Source of the DNA: an uncultured Bacteroidales bacterium
GTDB taxonomy: Bacteria > Bacteroidota > Bacteroidia > Bacteroidales > UBA932
Assembly: GCA_934678915.1 (NCBI GenBank)
Contig: CAKUSF010000039.1
Location: 1 to 16,565 of the forward strand
Length of the DNA stretch: 16,565 nucleotides
Reading direction: 5' to 3'
The notes under the pieces were generated by a model. The model was given only the letters and a program-made list of their open reading frames with translations. It was not told the origin of the DNA and ran no database searches. Position 1 is the first letter of the stretch; every line of letters begins with the position of its first letter. A program made the translations under genes and the position numbers. Of this stretch, positions 1-8,913 are shown piece after piece.

Positions 1-1322
<1,322 letters not shown>

Positions 1323-1333
1323 TTAATATGTTT

Positions 1334-2227
1334 TTAAATAGTTGTCAATCCTTCGATCGTGATTCCCTCTGTCCCGGCGGAAATCCTCTTGACAAGTCCC
1401 TGCAGGACTGTGCCCGGGCCGATCTCCATGAAGTAGTCCGCTCCGTCCGCGAGCATATTCCTGACTGACTGGGTCCATCTCACAGGAGATGTGAGCTGGG
1501 CGAGCAGATTTTTCTTGATGGTCTCAGGGTCGGTGACGGCCTGGGCAGAGACGTTCTGATAGATCGGGCATATCGGCTCCACGATCTTTGTCTCCTCGAT
1601 GGCCTTGCCGAGCTCGACGCGCGCCGGCTCCATGAGAGGGGAGTGGAAAGCTCCGCTGACGGCCAGAGGAAGCGCCCTCTTCGCGCCTTCAGCCTTTGCT
1701 TTCTCGCATGCCTGCTCAACGGCTGTCTTCTCGCCTGAGATCACGACCTGCCCGCCGCAGTTGTAGTTGGCCGGAATGACAAGGCCTTCGCATGAGGAGC
1801 AGATCTCCTCGACCTTCTCGTCAGGAAGTCCCACGATGGCGGCCATCGTCCCGGGCACCTTCTCACAGCAGAGCTGCATCTGTGTGGCGCGGATATAGAC
1901 AAGACGAAGGGCATCCTCGAAACTGATGGCTTCCGCGGCGGCGAGTGCGGAAAATTCACCAAGAGAATGCCCAGCGACCATGTCAGGTCTGAATCCTTCA
2001 TAGCACTTCGCCAGAACGACGGAGTGCAGGAATATTGCCGGTTGTGTCACGCGTGTAGCCTTGAGGTCCTCCGGCGTGCCCTCAAACATTATGTCAGTGA
2101 TTCTGAATCCAAGTATGTCATTCGCCTTCTCGAGCAATTCCTTGCCTTTGGCGTTTCCGTCGTACAGCGCTTTTGCCATACCCGGGAACTGGGAACCCTG
2201 ACCGGGAAATACGTATGCCTTTTTCAT
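1334..2227 (-). CDS. fabD: Malonyl-CoA:acyl-carrier-protein transacylase
   Basis: Moves the malonyl group from CoA to ACP to feed type II fatty acid elongation in the cytoplasm. The 297-residue product has the family's usual length. Visible motifs: N-terminal VFPGQGSQ (residues 6-13), nucleophile elbow GHSLG with Ser88, the malonate-binding Arg113 in YIRATQ, and catalytic His195 in GAFHSPLM. The frame also opens at a TTG nine bases upstream, but the ATG at 2227 gives the canonical MKKAYVFPGQGSQ start and is preferred. A TAnnTTTG-like box lies only 7-14 bp upstream, so the transcript may have almost no leader. No other fab genes are adjacent; nifJ follows 26 bp downstream. Confidence 0.95.
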   Translation of the reverse strand: MKKAYVFPGQGSQFPGMAKALYDGNAKGKELLEKANDILGFRITDIMFEGTPEDLKATRVTQPAIFLHSVVLAKCYEGFRPDMVAGHSLGEFSALAAAEAISFEDALRLVYIRATQMQLCCEKVPGTMAAIVGLPDEKVEEICSSCEGLVIPANYNCGGQVVISGEKTAVEQACEKAKAEGAKRALPLAVSGAFHSPLMEPARVELGKAIEETKIVEPICPIYQNVSAQAVTDPETIKKNLLAQLTSPVRWTQSVRNMLADGADYFMEIGPGTVLQGLVKRISAGTEGITIEGLTTI

Positions 2228-2233
2228 AATACG

Positions 2234-2241
2234 CAAAAATA
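2234..2241 (-). promoter_or_regulatory. Candidate -7 box for fabD
   Basis: Read on the minus strand the bases are TATTTTTG, an exact TAnnTTTG match. A TTCG about 20 bp further upstream is a poor -33 TTTG. With the usual distance of about 7 bp the transcript would begin at or next to the ATG at 2227. Based on consensus match and position only. Confidence 0.4.
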
Positions 2242-2271
2242 AGATTTATTATTGGATTATCCGAATATTAT

Positions 2272-2289
2272 AGGCTCTTTTATGAGCCT
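2272..2289. repeat. Short perfect hairpin in the fabD/tRNA divergent intergenic region
   Basis: AGGCTC and GAGCCT are perfect inverted arms of 6 bp around a TTTTAT loop. No clean T-run follows on either strand, so it is not a convincing terminator. It lies upstream of the fabD start and could be an operator or a chance hairpin. Apart from this and the two promoter boxes, the divergent region 2228-2406 shows nothing recognisable. Confidence 0.35.
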
Positions 2290-2367
2290 TGAAATTACAT
2301 TTTTCGACACAAATAATATCTTTATGCGAAAGATTTGCCAAAAATTCTTGTTTTGCCATTTATTTGT

Positions 2368-2375
2368 TATTTTTG
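2368..2375 (+). promoter_or_regulatory. Candidate -7 box of the tRNA-Arg gene
   Basis: TATTTTTG matches TAnnTTTG exactly and would start transcription near 2382, about 25 bp before the mature tRNA. The -33 element is weak: TCTTG at 2346-2350 is 17 bp upstream, a little short of the usual 19-21 bp. Confidence 0.4.
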
Positions 2376-2406
2376 CATTCTGATTGCGTGAAACCGCAAG
2401 AATGAT

Positions 2407-2478
2407 GCCCCTGTAGTCTAATGGATAGAATTTCGGATTCCGGTTCCGACGATTTGGGTTCGATTCCCAACGGGGGTA
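2407..2478 (+). tRNA. tRNA-Arg (anticodon CCG)
   Basis: A complete cloverleaf can be drawn. The acceptor arms are GCCCCTG and CGGGGGT, with G-T at the end pair and discriminator A2478. The D-arm begins GTCT and has an AATGGAT loop. The anticodon stem is TCGGA/TCCGA around TTCCGGT, giving anticodon CCG and reading CGG arginine codons. The T-arm is TTGGG/CCCAA around TTCGATT. CCA is not encoded, so it must be added afterwards. A strong intrinsic terminator follows 8 bp after the 3' end, so the gene is a single-tRNA unit. Confidence 0.93.
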
Positions 2479-2486
2479 CTGAGTTG

Positions 2487-2521
2487 GAATCTTCTTCATT
2501 TGAGGAGGATTCTATTTTTTT
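2487..2521 (+). terminator. Rho-independent terminator of tRNA-Arg
   Basis: An 11-bp stem pairs 2487-2497 with 2502-2512, including two G-T wobbles, around the 4-nt loop ATTT. It is followed by TATTTTTTT (2513-2521). The position right behind the tRNA and the T-run make this a clear intrinsic terminator. It also decides the start of the next gene, because the upstream TTG of that frame falls inside the loop. Confidence 0.88.
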
Positions 2522-2547
2522 GTAAAGTGTTGGTTTTCTTGGAAGAT

Positions 2548-4980
2548 ATGCGTTGGATTTTGTTTATACAAGCTTTGTTCGTAGGAATTTTTGTGACTTG
2601 TTACGAGAGCTCTGCTGATGAAAGGGAAAATAGGTACGAGATTAGGTTTGATACCCCTGCTTCCATGCTTCGGGGGAATGATTGGATGGGAGCGAATGAT
2701 CCGGAGTGGGAGTCCCAATCTCTTCCGCTTGGAAATGGAAGTATCGGTGCAAACGTTCTGGGTTCGATACCAGCAGAGCGAATAACCCTTAACGAGAAAA
2801 GTCTTTGGCGTGGAGGTCCGGGCACTTCCAGAGGAGCTGCACATTACTGGGATGCAAACAAGGAATCCGCTAAGTTCCTTCCGGAAATCTATCGCGCTTT
2901 TTCTGAAGGAAATTCCCAGAAAGCTGCTGAATTGACTAGCAAGAACTTCAATGGACTTGTCCCCTATGAAAGTAGAAAAGATAAAGCGTTCCGTTTTGGT
3001 TGCTATACCACAGCCGGAGAATTGAAAATATGGACAGGCTTGGATTCCGCTTCGGTTACAGACTACAGTAGGGTTCTAACGTTGGACGATGCCGTTGCAA
3101 GAGTGTCATTCCTAAGCGAAGGCGTTCGCTATGTTAGGGAATATTTCATCTCCTATCCTGCTAATGTGCTAGTGATGAGGTTTCGGGCCGACCGTGGAGG
3201 GATGCAGAATCTGAAATTGGAATATTCAGTGAATCCTGTCGCAGACGGAATGATCAAGCCCTATGGCAGCGATGGCATTGAATATTCCGGTAAATTGTCA
3301 GACAATCAGATGGAGTTTTCGCTCCGGGTACGGATGAAGGCCAAAGGGGGCACTTTTTCCAACAAGGACGGTTCTCTGGTCGTTTCTGGAGCAGATGAGG
3401 TCATCTTTTTCCTGTCAGCGGACACTGACTACAAGATGAACTATTCTCCTGATTATAATGATTCTAAGGCTTATGTGGGTGTAAAACCGTCAGAAACGAC
3501 CGCTTCTTGGGTCAATGATGCCGTTAGTAAAGGCTATGACGCCTTGCTAAGTGAGCATCTTTCTGACTATTCTTCGCTGTTCGGAAGGGTTGAGTTGTCG
3601 CTCGCAGATTCGTATGACACGATTGATCTTTCTACTCCTGAACGCTTAAGACGCTACCGTTCAGGCTTTTCGGATCATGGCCTTGAGGAACTGTACTACC
3701 AGTACGGCCGCTATCTTCTAATCGCATCTTCCCGCCCAGGCAACCTTCCGGCTAATCTTCAAGGAATATGGCATAACGACATTGACGGCCCTTGGCGCGT
3801 GGATTATCACAACAACATCAATGTCCAGATGAACTATTGGCCGTCCTGTTCCACCAACCTGACGGAGTGTGCCACTCCATTCTTTGAATATGTCCGTTCG
3901 CTTGTAGGCCCAGGAGAGAGGGTTGCACGTTCGTACTATGGCGCCCGAGGATGGACTGCTTCAATTTCTGGCAACCCTTTTGGTTTCGCTTCTCCGCTTG
4001 CTGATGAAGAAATGACATGGAATCTTTGCCCTATGGCAGGACCTTGGCTAGCCACTCATCTGTGGGATTATTACGATTTTACCAGAGACACATCATTCCT
4101 AAGGGCGACTGCTTATGAGATTCTTCGCTCAAGTGCCCGTTTTACTGTTGACTATCTTTGGCACAAGCCTGATGGCTCTTATACTACTGCCCCTTCCACT
4201 TCTCCAGAACATGGCCCAGTGGATGAGGGTACTACTTTTTCTAATGCTGTGGCGAGGGAGATTCTGCTTGATGCAGCTTCTGCAGCCAAGGTTCTCGGTT
4301 TGGATCAAGAGGAACGGAACGAATGGCTGTCTGTAGAACGGAATCTGCCCCCTTACAAAATTGGCCGTTTCGGGCAGTTGATGGAGTGGTCAAAGGATGT
4401 CGATGACCCGAATGATCATCATCGTCATGTCAATCATCTTTTCGGTCTTCATCCAGGCCACACTTTGTCACCAGTCACGACTCCAGAACTGGCAGAGGCC
4501 GCACGAGTCACATTAAACCACAGGGGTGATGGAGCCACTGGCTGGAGTATGGGGTGGAAGCTGAATCAGTGGGCTAGGCTTCATGATGGTGATAGGGCCT
4601 ACAGATTGTTCCGAAACTTGATCCAGGATGGAACCCTAGACAATCTTTGGGACAATCATCCGCCATTCCAGATTGACGGCAATTTCGGAGGAACAGCCGG
4701 AGTCACCGAGATGCTGCTGCAGAGCCATTTGGGCTTTGTACATCTGCTGCCGGCTCTCCCTTCAGCCTGGCCTGATGGAAAAGTAACCGGTCTTCTTGCA
4801 CGTGGAGGTTTTGAGGTTGACATTGTGTGGTCTGAGGGCATTCTCCAAACGGTGACAATCCATTCCAAGTCAGGCGAGCACTGTTTCCTTCGTTATGGCC
4901 ATTCCACAATCGACTTTGACACAAAACCGGGTCGTTCATATTGTGTCACGTGGCAGAATGATAGTTTGAAGAAGCGATGA
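2548..4980 (+). CDS. Secreted glycoside hydrolase family GH95 (alpha-L-fucosidase / alpha-L-galactosidase)
   Basis: An inverting exo-glycosidase predicted to release terminal alpha-1,2-linked L-fucose, or L-galactose in some members, from host or plant glycans in the periplasm. The 810-residue protein starts with a hydrophobic signal segment (residues 2-18), with Cys18 in a non-canonical lipobox-like FVTC. GH95 landmarks are present: [11 protein letters not shown] and [12 protein letters not shown] near the N-terminus (beta-sandwich domain); [13 protein letters not shown] and [12 protein letters not shown] with Asn423 and Asn425; TSPEHGP with Glu554; and FQIDGNFGG with Asp710. By comparison with Bifidobacterium AfcA these are the base-activating asparagines, the general acid and the catalytic Asp. 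The ATG at 2548 is chosen because the longer TTG frame starts inside the tRNA terminator. No SusC/SusD pair or sulfatase is nearby, so this is an isolated CAZyme. Which sugar it prefers cannot be told from these motifs. Confidence 0.92.
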   Translation: MRWILFIQALFVGIFVTCYESSADERENRYEIRFDTPASMLRGNDWMGANDPEWESQSLPLGNGSIGANVLGSIPAERITLNEKSLWRGGPGTSRGAAHYWDANKESAKFLPEIYRAFSEGNSQKAAELTSKNFNGLVPYESRKDKAFRFGCYTTAGELKIWTGLDSASVTDYSRVLTLDDAVARVSFLSEGVRYVREYFISYPANVLVMRFRADRGGMQNLKLEYSVNPVADGMIKPYGSDGIEYSGKLSDNQMEFSLRVRMKAKGGTFSNKDGSLVVSGADEVIFFLSADTDYKMNYSPDYNDSKAYVGVKPSETTASWVNDAVSKGYDALLSEHLSDYSSLFGRVELSLADSYDTIDLSTPERLRRYRSGFSDHGLEELYYQYGRYLLIASSRPGNLPANLQGIWHNDIDGPWRVDYHNNINVQMNYWPSCSTNLTECATPFFEYVRSLVGPGERVARSYYGARGWTASISGNPFGFASPLADEEMTWNLCPMAGPWLATHLWDYYDFTRDTSFLRATAYEILRSSARFTVDYLWHKPDGSYTTAPSTSPEHGPVDEGTTFSNAVAREILLDAASAAKVLGLDQEERNEWLSVERNLPPYKIGRFGQLMEWSKDVDDPNDHHRHVNHLFGLHPGHTLSPVTTPELAEAARVTLNHRGDGATGWSMGWKLNQWARLHDGDRAYRLFRNLIQDGTLDNLWDNHPPFQIDGNFGGTAGVTEMLLQSHLGFVHLLPALPSAWPDGKVTGLLARGGFEVDIVWSEGILQTVTIHSKSGEHCFLRYGHSTIDFDTKPGRSYCVTWQNDSLKKR

Positions 4981-4998
4981 AAAGCCGGGAAATATTCG

Positions 4999-5006
4999 TA
5001 CTTTTG
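4999..5006 (+). promoter_or_regulatory. -7 box of the uvrA promoter
   Basis: TACTTTTG is an exact TAnnTTTG match in the 46-bp gap between the GH95 stop and the uvrA ATG, placing the transcript start near 5013. No TTTG stands 19-21 bp upstream, so the -33 element is missing or degenerate. It would let uvrA be expressed independently of the glycosidase gene. Confidence 0.5.
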
Positions 5007-5026
5007 CAGTTCGCGAATCACTGACT

Positions 5027-7891
5027 ATGGCAGAGTACGGTAACATTATTATTAAAGGTGCAAAGGTCAACAACCTTAAAGACATCACGGTTGAGATTCC
5101 AAGGAACAAACTTGTGGTAGTGACGGGAATCTCAGGTTCTGGAAAGTCATCCTTGGCGTTCGACACTCTTTTTGCGGAGGGACAGAGGCGTTTCGCTGAA
5201 AGCCTTTCGTCGTACGCCCGTCAGTTTCTTGGCAGAATGAGCAAGCCGGATGTCGAATCAATCGAAGGAATCCCTCCAGCTATTGCCATTGAGCAGAAAG
5301 TCAACGTCAAGAATCCTAGGTCAACCGTTGCGACCACCACTGAGATTTACGACTACCTTCGCATCATTTTCGCGAGGATAGGACGAACATATTCTCCTGT
5401 AAGTGGGAAAGAAGTCAAATGCCATAGCATCAATGATGTGATGGCCAGCATCTTAAGCGGTGATTCAAAGACGGCCTACATCCTTGCTGACCTAAACTGG
5501 GCCAATAGGGAGGATAAGGTTGAGTTGATGCTTCGATTGAAAGAGGAAGGATATTCCCGTTTCTTCGGTGACGAAGGCATCATACGAATCGAGGACATAA
5601 TGAAGATGGCTGACAAAGGGGAGTACCCCAACCATCTTGATTTGCTGATAGACCGTCTGAAACTTCCTGAGTTTAAGGATTGTCTGCCATATTCAGAAAC
5701 AGGGGAGCCATGGTCGCAGAATGAGTGGGAGGACTTGCAAACTAGGCTTCGTTCCTCGATCGACACAGCATTCAGGGTGGGCGAGGGCAAACTCATTCTT
5801 CGCAAGGACAATTCGGTGGAGGAATATTCCAACCGTTTCGAATCGGACGGCATTACTTTCCGCCAGCCTGATGAATATCTCTTCTCATTCAACAGCCCTT
5901 TGGGCGCCTGCCCTGTCTGCGGTGGCCTTGGGAAGATTATCGGTGTGAGTGAGGATCTGGTTATTCCGGACAAGACCAAAAGCATCTATGACGGAGCCAT
6001 CGCTTGTTGGAAAGGCGAGTCCATGGGCTGGTTCAGAGATCATCTGATAAAAGTGGCTTCCCGTTACGAAATCCCTATTTTTGAACCGTACTGCAATCTT
6101 TCTCAAAAGGTTAAGGACATCATCTGGGATGGCCATAGTGTTGAGGGGGATGACAATTCGATTGTCGGCATCAATGAGTTCTTCAAGTGGGTGGAGGCGA
6201 ATCGCTACAAGATTCAGTACAAGTACATGCTCAGTCGTTTTTCCGGTCGAACCACCTGTCATGCGTGTCATGGCACAAGACTTAGACCGGAGGCTCTTTA
6301 TGTCAAGGTCGGAGGAAGAACGATAGCTGAACTCCTCGACATGAATGTGGATGCTCTTCTTGAGTTCTTTTCCTCTTTGAAGTTGACTGAATATGAAAAC
6401 TCCATAGTCCGCAAGGCTGTCGAGGAGATCGTGTCTCGACTTAAGTACATCAAGGACGTAGGCTTGTCTTATCTGACACTGAGCCGTGCCTGCAACACAC
6501 TTTCCGGTGGAGAAAGCCAGAGAATCAATCTGGTGACTGCTTTGGGTAGTTCGCTTGTGGGATCTATGTACATCCTGGATGAACCGAGTATCGGCCTGCA
6601 TCCTCGTGACACAGAAAGACTTATTGGCGTCTTGAGAAAATTGAGAGACATCGGTAACACTCTTGTTGTGGTCGAACACGATGAGGAAATTATCAGAGCT
6701 GCCGATGTGCTGATTGACATGGGGCCATACGCTGGGGTGAACGGTGGACAGATTGTCTTTCAGGGAAAGATAGGAGACAATGTTCCGGCTAAGGTCATGG
6801 ATAATTCCCTGACGCTCCAGTATCTGACCGGACAGCGCTCCCGTTACGTTAGGGAGAAACATCCGTGGACATATTCAATTACAGTAGAAGGTGCTCAGGA
6901 GCACAATCTTAAGAACATCGATGTCCAGTTCCCGTTGGGAGTCTTGACTGTGGTGTCAGGAGTCAGCGGTAGCGGAAAGTCATCCCTCGTGGGGGACATC
7001 CTTTACCCTGCGCTCTACCGCATGATCAACCAGACCGGTGACCTTCCGGGAATATTCCGAAAAATCTCCGGCAACACAGACCGCATCAAGAATGTTGAAT
7101 ATGTTGACCAGAATCCGATAGGGAAGAGCTCCCGCTCCAATGCTGTGACCTATCTTAAGGTCTATGATGACATCCGAAAATTGCTAGCCGAACAGCAGTA
7201 TGCTAAGATCAATGGCTACACTCCATCCTTCTTTTCGTTCAATCAAGATGGTGGGCGTTGCCCAGAATGTCAGGGAGATGGCTTTGTCCGCATCCCGATG
7301 CAGTTCATGGCCGATGTGACGATGGTCTGCGAGACGTGTGGTGGCAAACGGTTCAAGCCGGACATTCTGGAGGTTCGGTTCAAGGGAAAGAACATAGATG
7401 ACATCTTGAACATGAGTGTGGAAGAGGCAATTGCTTTTTTCGGTTCTCAGCCTGAGGAACTTTCTAAACAAATTGCACGCAAGCTTCAACCACTTGTGGA
7501 TGTGGGACTTTCCTACATAAAGCTTGGCCAGAGTTCGTCTACTTTGTCTGGTGGTGAAAGTCAGAGAATCAAACTGGCCTGGTTCCTGTCCAAGAACGAG
7601 GAGGATCCGACCAATGCGCGGAAAAAGATTCTGTTCCTGTTTGATGAGCCGACCACAGGACTGCATTTCTATGATGTGGAGAAATTGCTGAAAGCGTTTG
7701 ATTTCCTAATCCGTAGCGGTCATACTGTCATTGTGGTGGAGCACAATCTTGATGTAATCAAGGCTGCTGATTGGGTGATTGACCTTGGTCCGGAGGCTGG
7801 TGACAACGGAGGCGAAGTTGTCTTCGCTGGCACACCGGAGGACATGATCGAGAATGGGCAATCATGGACAGCCACGTATCTACGTGGTTAG
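5027..7891 (+). CDS. uvrA: Excinuclease ABC subunit A (UvrA)
   Basis: DNA-damage sensor of nucleotide excision repair; an ATPase dimer that loads UvrB at lesions. The 954-residue protein is full length. First ATPase half: Walker [10 protein letters not shown] (34-42), signature LSGGESQRI (492-500), Walker B ILDEP (516-520). Second half: Walker [10 protein letters not shown] (645-653), signature 840-848, Walker B LFDEP (870-874), His in VVVEH. The UvrB-binding and insertion region lies at about residues 120-290. The second-half zinc module is complete (Cys745, 748, 768, 771). In the first half only CPVC (295-298) and CHAC (411-414) are seen; the extra CxxC found just before the LFSFN motif in E. 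coli UvrA is absent here. Bacteroidota often carry two uvrA paralogs, and which one this is cannot be decided. ATG at 5027 gives the conserved start. It ends at a convergent intergenic terminator. Confidence 0.96.
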   Translation: MAEYGNIIIKGAKVNNLKDITVEIPRNKLVVVTGISGSGKSSLAFDTLFAEGQRRFAESLSSYARQFLGRMSKPDVESIEGIPPAIAIEQKVNVKNPRSTVATTTEIYDYLRIIFARIGRTYSPVSGKEVKCHSINDVMASILSGDSKTAYILADLNWANREDKVELMLRLKEEGYSRFFGDEGIIRIEDIMKMADKGEYPNHLDLLIDRLKLPEFKDCLPYSETGEPWSQNEWEDLQTRLRSSIDTAFRVGEGKLILRKDNSVEEYSNRFESDGITFRQPDEYLFSFNSPLGACPVCGGLGKIIGVSEDLVIPDKTKSIYDGAIACWKGESMGWFRDHLIKVASRYEIPIFEPYCNLSQKVKDIIWDGHSVEGDDNSIVGINEFFKWVEANRYKIQYKYMLSRFSGRTTCHACHGTRLRPEALYVKVGGRTIAELLDMNVDALLEFFSSLKLTEYENSIVRKAVEEIVSRLKYIKDVGLSYLTLSRACNTLSGGESQRINLVTALGSSLVGSMYILDEPSIGLHPRDTERLIGVLRKLRDIGNTLVVVEHDEEIIRAADVLIDMGPYAGVNGGQIVFQGKIGDNVPAKVMDNSLTLQYLTGQRSRYVREKHPWTYSITVEGAQEHNLKNIDVQFPLGVLTVVSGVSGSGKSSLVGDILYPALYRMINQTGDLPGIFRKISGNTDRIKNVEYVDQNPIGKSSRSNAVTYLKVYDDIRKLLAEQQYAKINGYTPSFFSFNQDGGRCPECQGDGFVRIPMQFMADVTMVCETCGGKRFKPDILEVRFKGKNIDDILNMSVEEAIAFFGSQPEELSKQIARKLQPLVDVGLSYIKLGQSSSTLSGGESQRIKLAWFLSKNEEDPTNARKKILFLFDEPTTGLHFYDVEKLLKAFDFLIRSGHTVIVVEHNLDVIKAADWVIDLGPEAGDNGGEVVFAGTPEDMIENGQSWTATYLRG

Positions 7892-7930
7892 TCAATGCTA
7901 TATCACCGACTGATATTAAAATTTCCTTGA

Positions 7931-7946
7931 CAGGGATATATCCCTG
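7931..7946. repeat. Perfect 16-bp palindrome downstream of uvrA
   Basis: CAGGGATATATCCCTG reads the same on both strands. As RNA it would form a 6-bp stem with a TATA loop but has no T-run behind it. It lies between the uvrA stop and the large hairpin, and its role is unknown. Confidence 0.5.
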
Positions 7947-7959
7947 ATTCTTTATCAAT

Positions 7960-8025
7960 GGTCAGAAAAATCAAATTGGAAATTTTGGTAACGTGCAAAA
8001 TTTTCAATTTGATTTTTTTCTGACC
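7960..8025. terminator. Long bidirectional hairpin terminator between uvrA and the licD operon
   Basis: Arms 7960-7987 and 7996-8025 are inverted copies of each other apart from one mismatch and a 2-nt length difference in an A/T run, with loop GTAACGTG. The outer bases are GGTCAG and CTGACC. The inner stem TCAAATTGGAAATTTTG and its complement are flanked by A-runs on the left and T-runs on the right, so both strands give a stem followed by U-rich RNA. It sits between convergent genes, exactly where a shared terminator is expected. Confidence 0.75.
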
Positions 8026-8049
8026 GTTAGTTGACGAAAATCTTAAACT

Positions 8050-8080
8050 CGCGGTCACTTCGACAGGCTCAGTGACCACG
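8050..8080. repeat. REP-like palindromic element
   Basis: GGTCACT (8053-8059) and AGTGACC (8071-8077) pair perfectly around TCGACAGGCTC. The stem extends by two further pairs after one C-A mismatch. The core TTCGACAGGCTCAGTGACC resembles a widespread class of intergenic REP-type palindromes seen in many bacteria; this is recognition from memory, not a search. It abuts the stop codon of the adjacent licD gene. Only one copy occurs in the window, so repetitiveness cannot be shown here. Confidence 0.5.
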
Positions 8081-8082
8081 CG

Positions 8083-8910
8083 CTATTCCTTCCAGTAGAA
8101 AGTGATGTAGCTTTGAAGGGGTTTGCGCTTGTTCTCAGGCGGGAGGGTCATGAAATCCCCGTACGAATCACGTAGAATCTTGTCGTAGCCACTCCAGACA
8201 TAAAACTCGCTGTCTTCGAAAGGCATTTTGACATATTCTTTAATCTCATCTTCATTGAAAAACTCATCGGTCCCTGCATCTGGACAGCAAAGCTGTGACC
8301 AATGTTTGCTGTCAGCGGGAGAGACAAGCGAGATCAATGTGTTCATGTCCTTGACAATGTCAGCCGGATCTCGTCTGATCAGCCTTGGGTGCATTCTTTT
8401 GAGTAGCCAAACCTTCAGCCTTTTCTTGATTGATAGCCTAGAGGATGAAAATGTGTGCACTTTGCGGATTCCAAGATTGAATTTCATGAGCAGCAATAAG
8501 GAATCATAAACCCTTCTGAATGTGTCCAAGTCGTCAGGAACCCTATCAATCGGGAATATGTCTATCCACACTCCGACATCCTTCTTGACCCAAGGAATGC
8601 AACTTGATGCAGTTGTCTTTTCGGTGTCACAAACCCTTCCGAAAGCGATGTAGCAGTCCGGAGTGTTACGGCTGTCAATGAAGGAATATTTATCTGAGCG
8701 GTAGATAGTTCTGAACCTTTCGTAATCTTCCCTTGGCATCATGACATCAATGTCGTCATCCCAAGGGATGAACCCCTTATGACGCACGGCCCCCAGAAGT
8801 GTTCCGTAGCCTAGTGAATATCTTATTCTGTTCCTTTCGCAGAAGCCAGCCACATCCTTGAGAATCTCAAGGTTGAATGACTGCAACTCTTTAAGAGTAA
8901 GTTGTCTCAT
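8083..8910 (-). CDS. LicD-family phosphotransferase (first copy)
   Basis: LicD enzymes transfer a phospho-alcohol, such as phosphocholine from CDP-choline, onto glycan hydroxyls; they have a nucleotidyltransferase-like fold. The 275-residue protein has the family core GTLLGAVRHKGFIPWDDDID (residues 36-55), with the metal-binding acidic cluster at Asp51-Asp53 and Asp55, then VWIDIFPIDRVP (about 113-124) and a C-terminal MTLPPENKRK. It has no signal peptide or membrane segment, so it should act in the cytoplasm on lipid-linked or nucleotide-linked glycan. It is the last gene of a minus-strand operon and starts 3 bp after the stop of the cytidylyltransferase fusion, the likely source of its CDP donor. 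The donor group itself is not known. It is a paralog of the LicD at 11385-12191. Confidence 0.9.
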   Translation of the reverse strand: MRQLTLKELQSFNLEILKDVAGFCERNRIRYSLGYGTLLGAVRHKGFIPWDDDIDVMMPREDYERFRTIYRSDKYSFIDSRNTPDCYIAFGRVCDTEKTTASSCIPWVKKDVGVWIDIFPIDRVPDDLDTFRRVYDSLLLLMKFNLGIRKVHTFSSSRLSIKKRLKVWLLKRMHPRLIRRDPADIVKDMNTLISLVSPADSKHWSQLCCPDAGTDEFFNEDEIKEYVKMPFEDSEFYVWSGYDKILRDSYGDFMTLPPENKRKPLQSYITFYWKE

Positions 8911-8913
8911 TGT

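Noticed and set aside
2500..2547. TTG start extending the GH95 protein by 16 residues
   Set aside because: It lies in the loop of the tRNA terminator, and the ATG at 2548 directly precedes a good signal segment.
5885..6862. 325-codon open frame on the minus strand inside uvrA
   Set aside because: It lies wholly antisense to an intact, well-conserved uvrA and its translation shows no recognisable domain.
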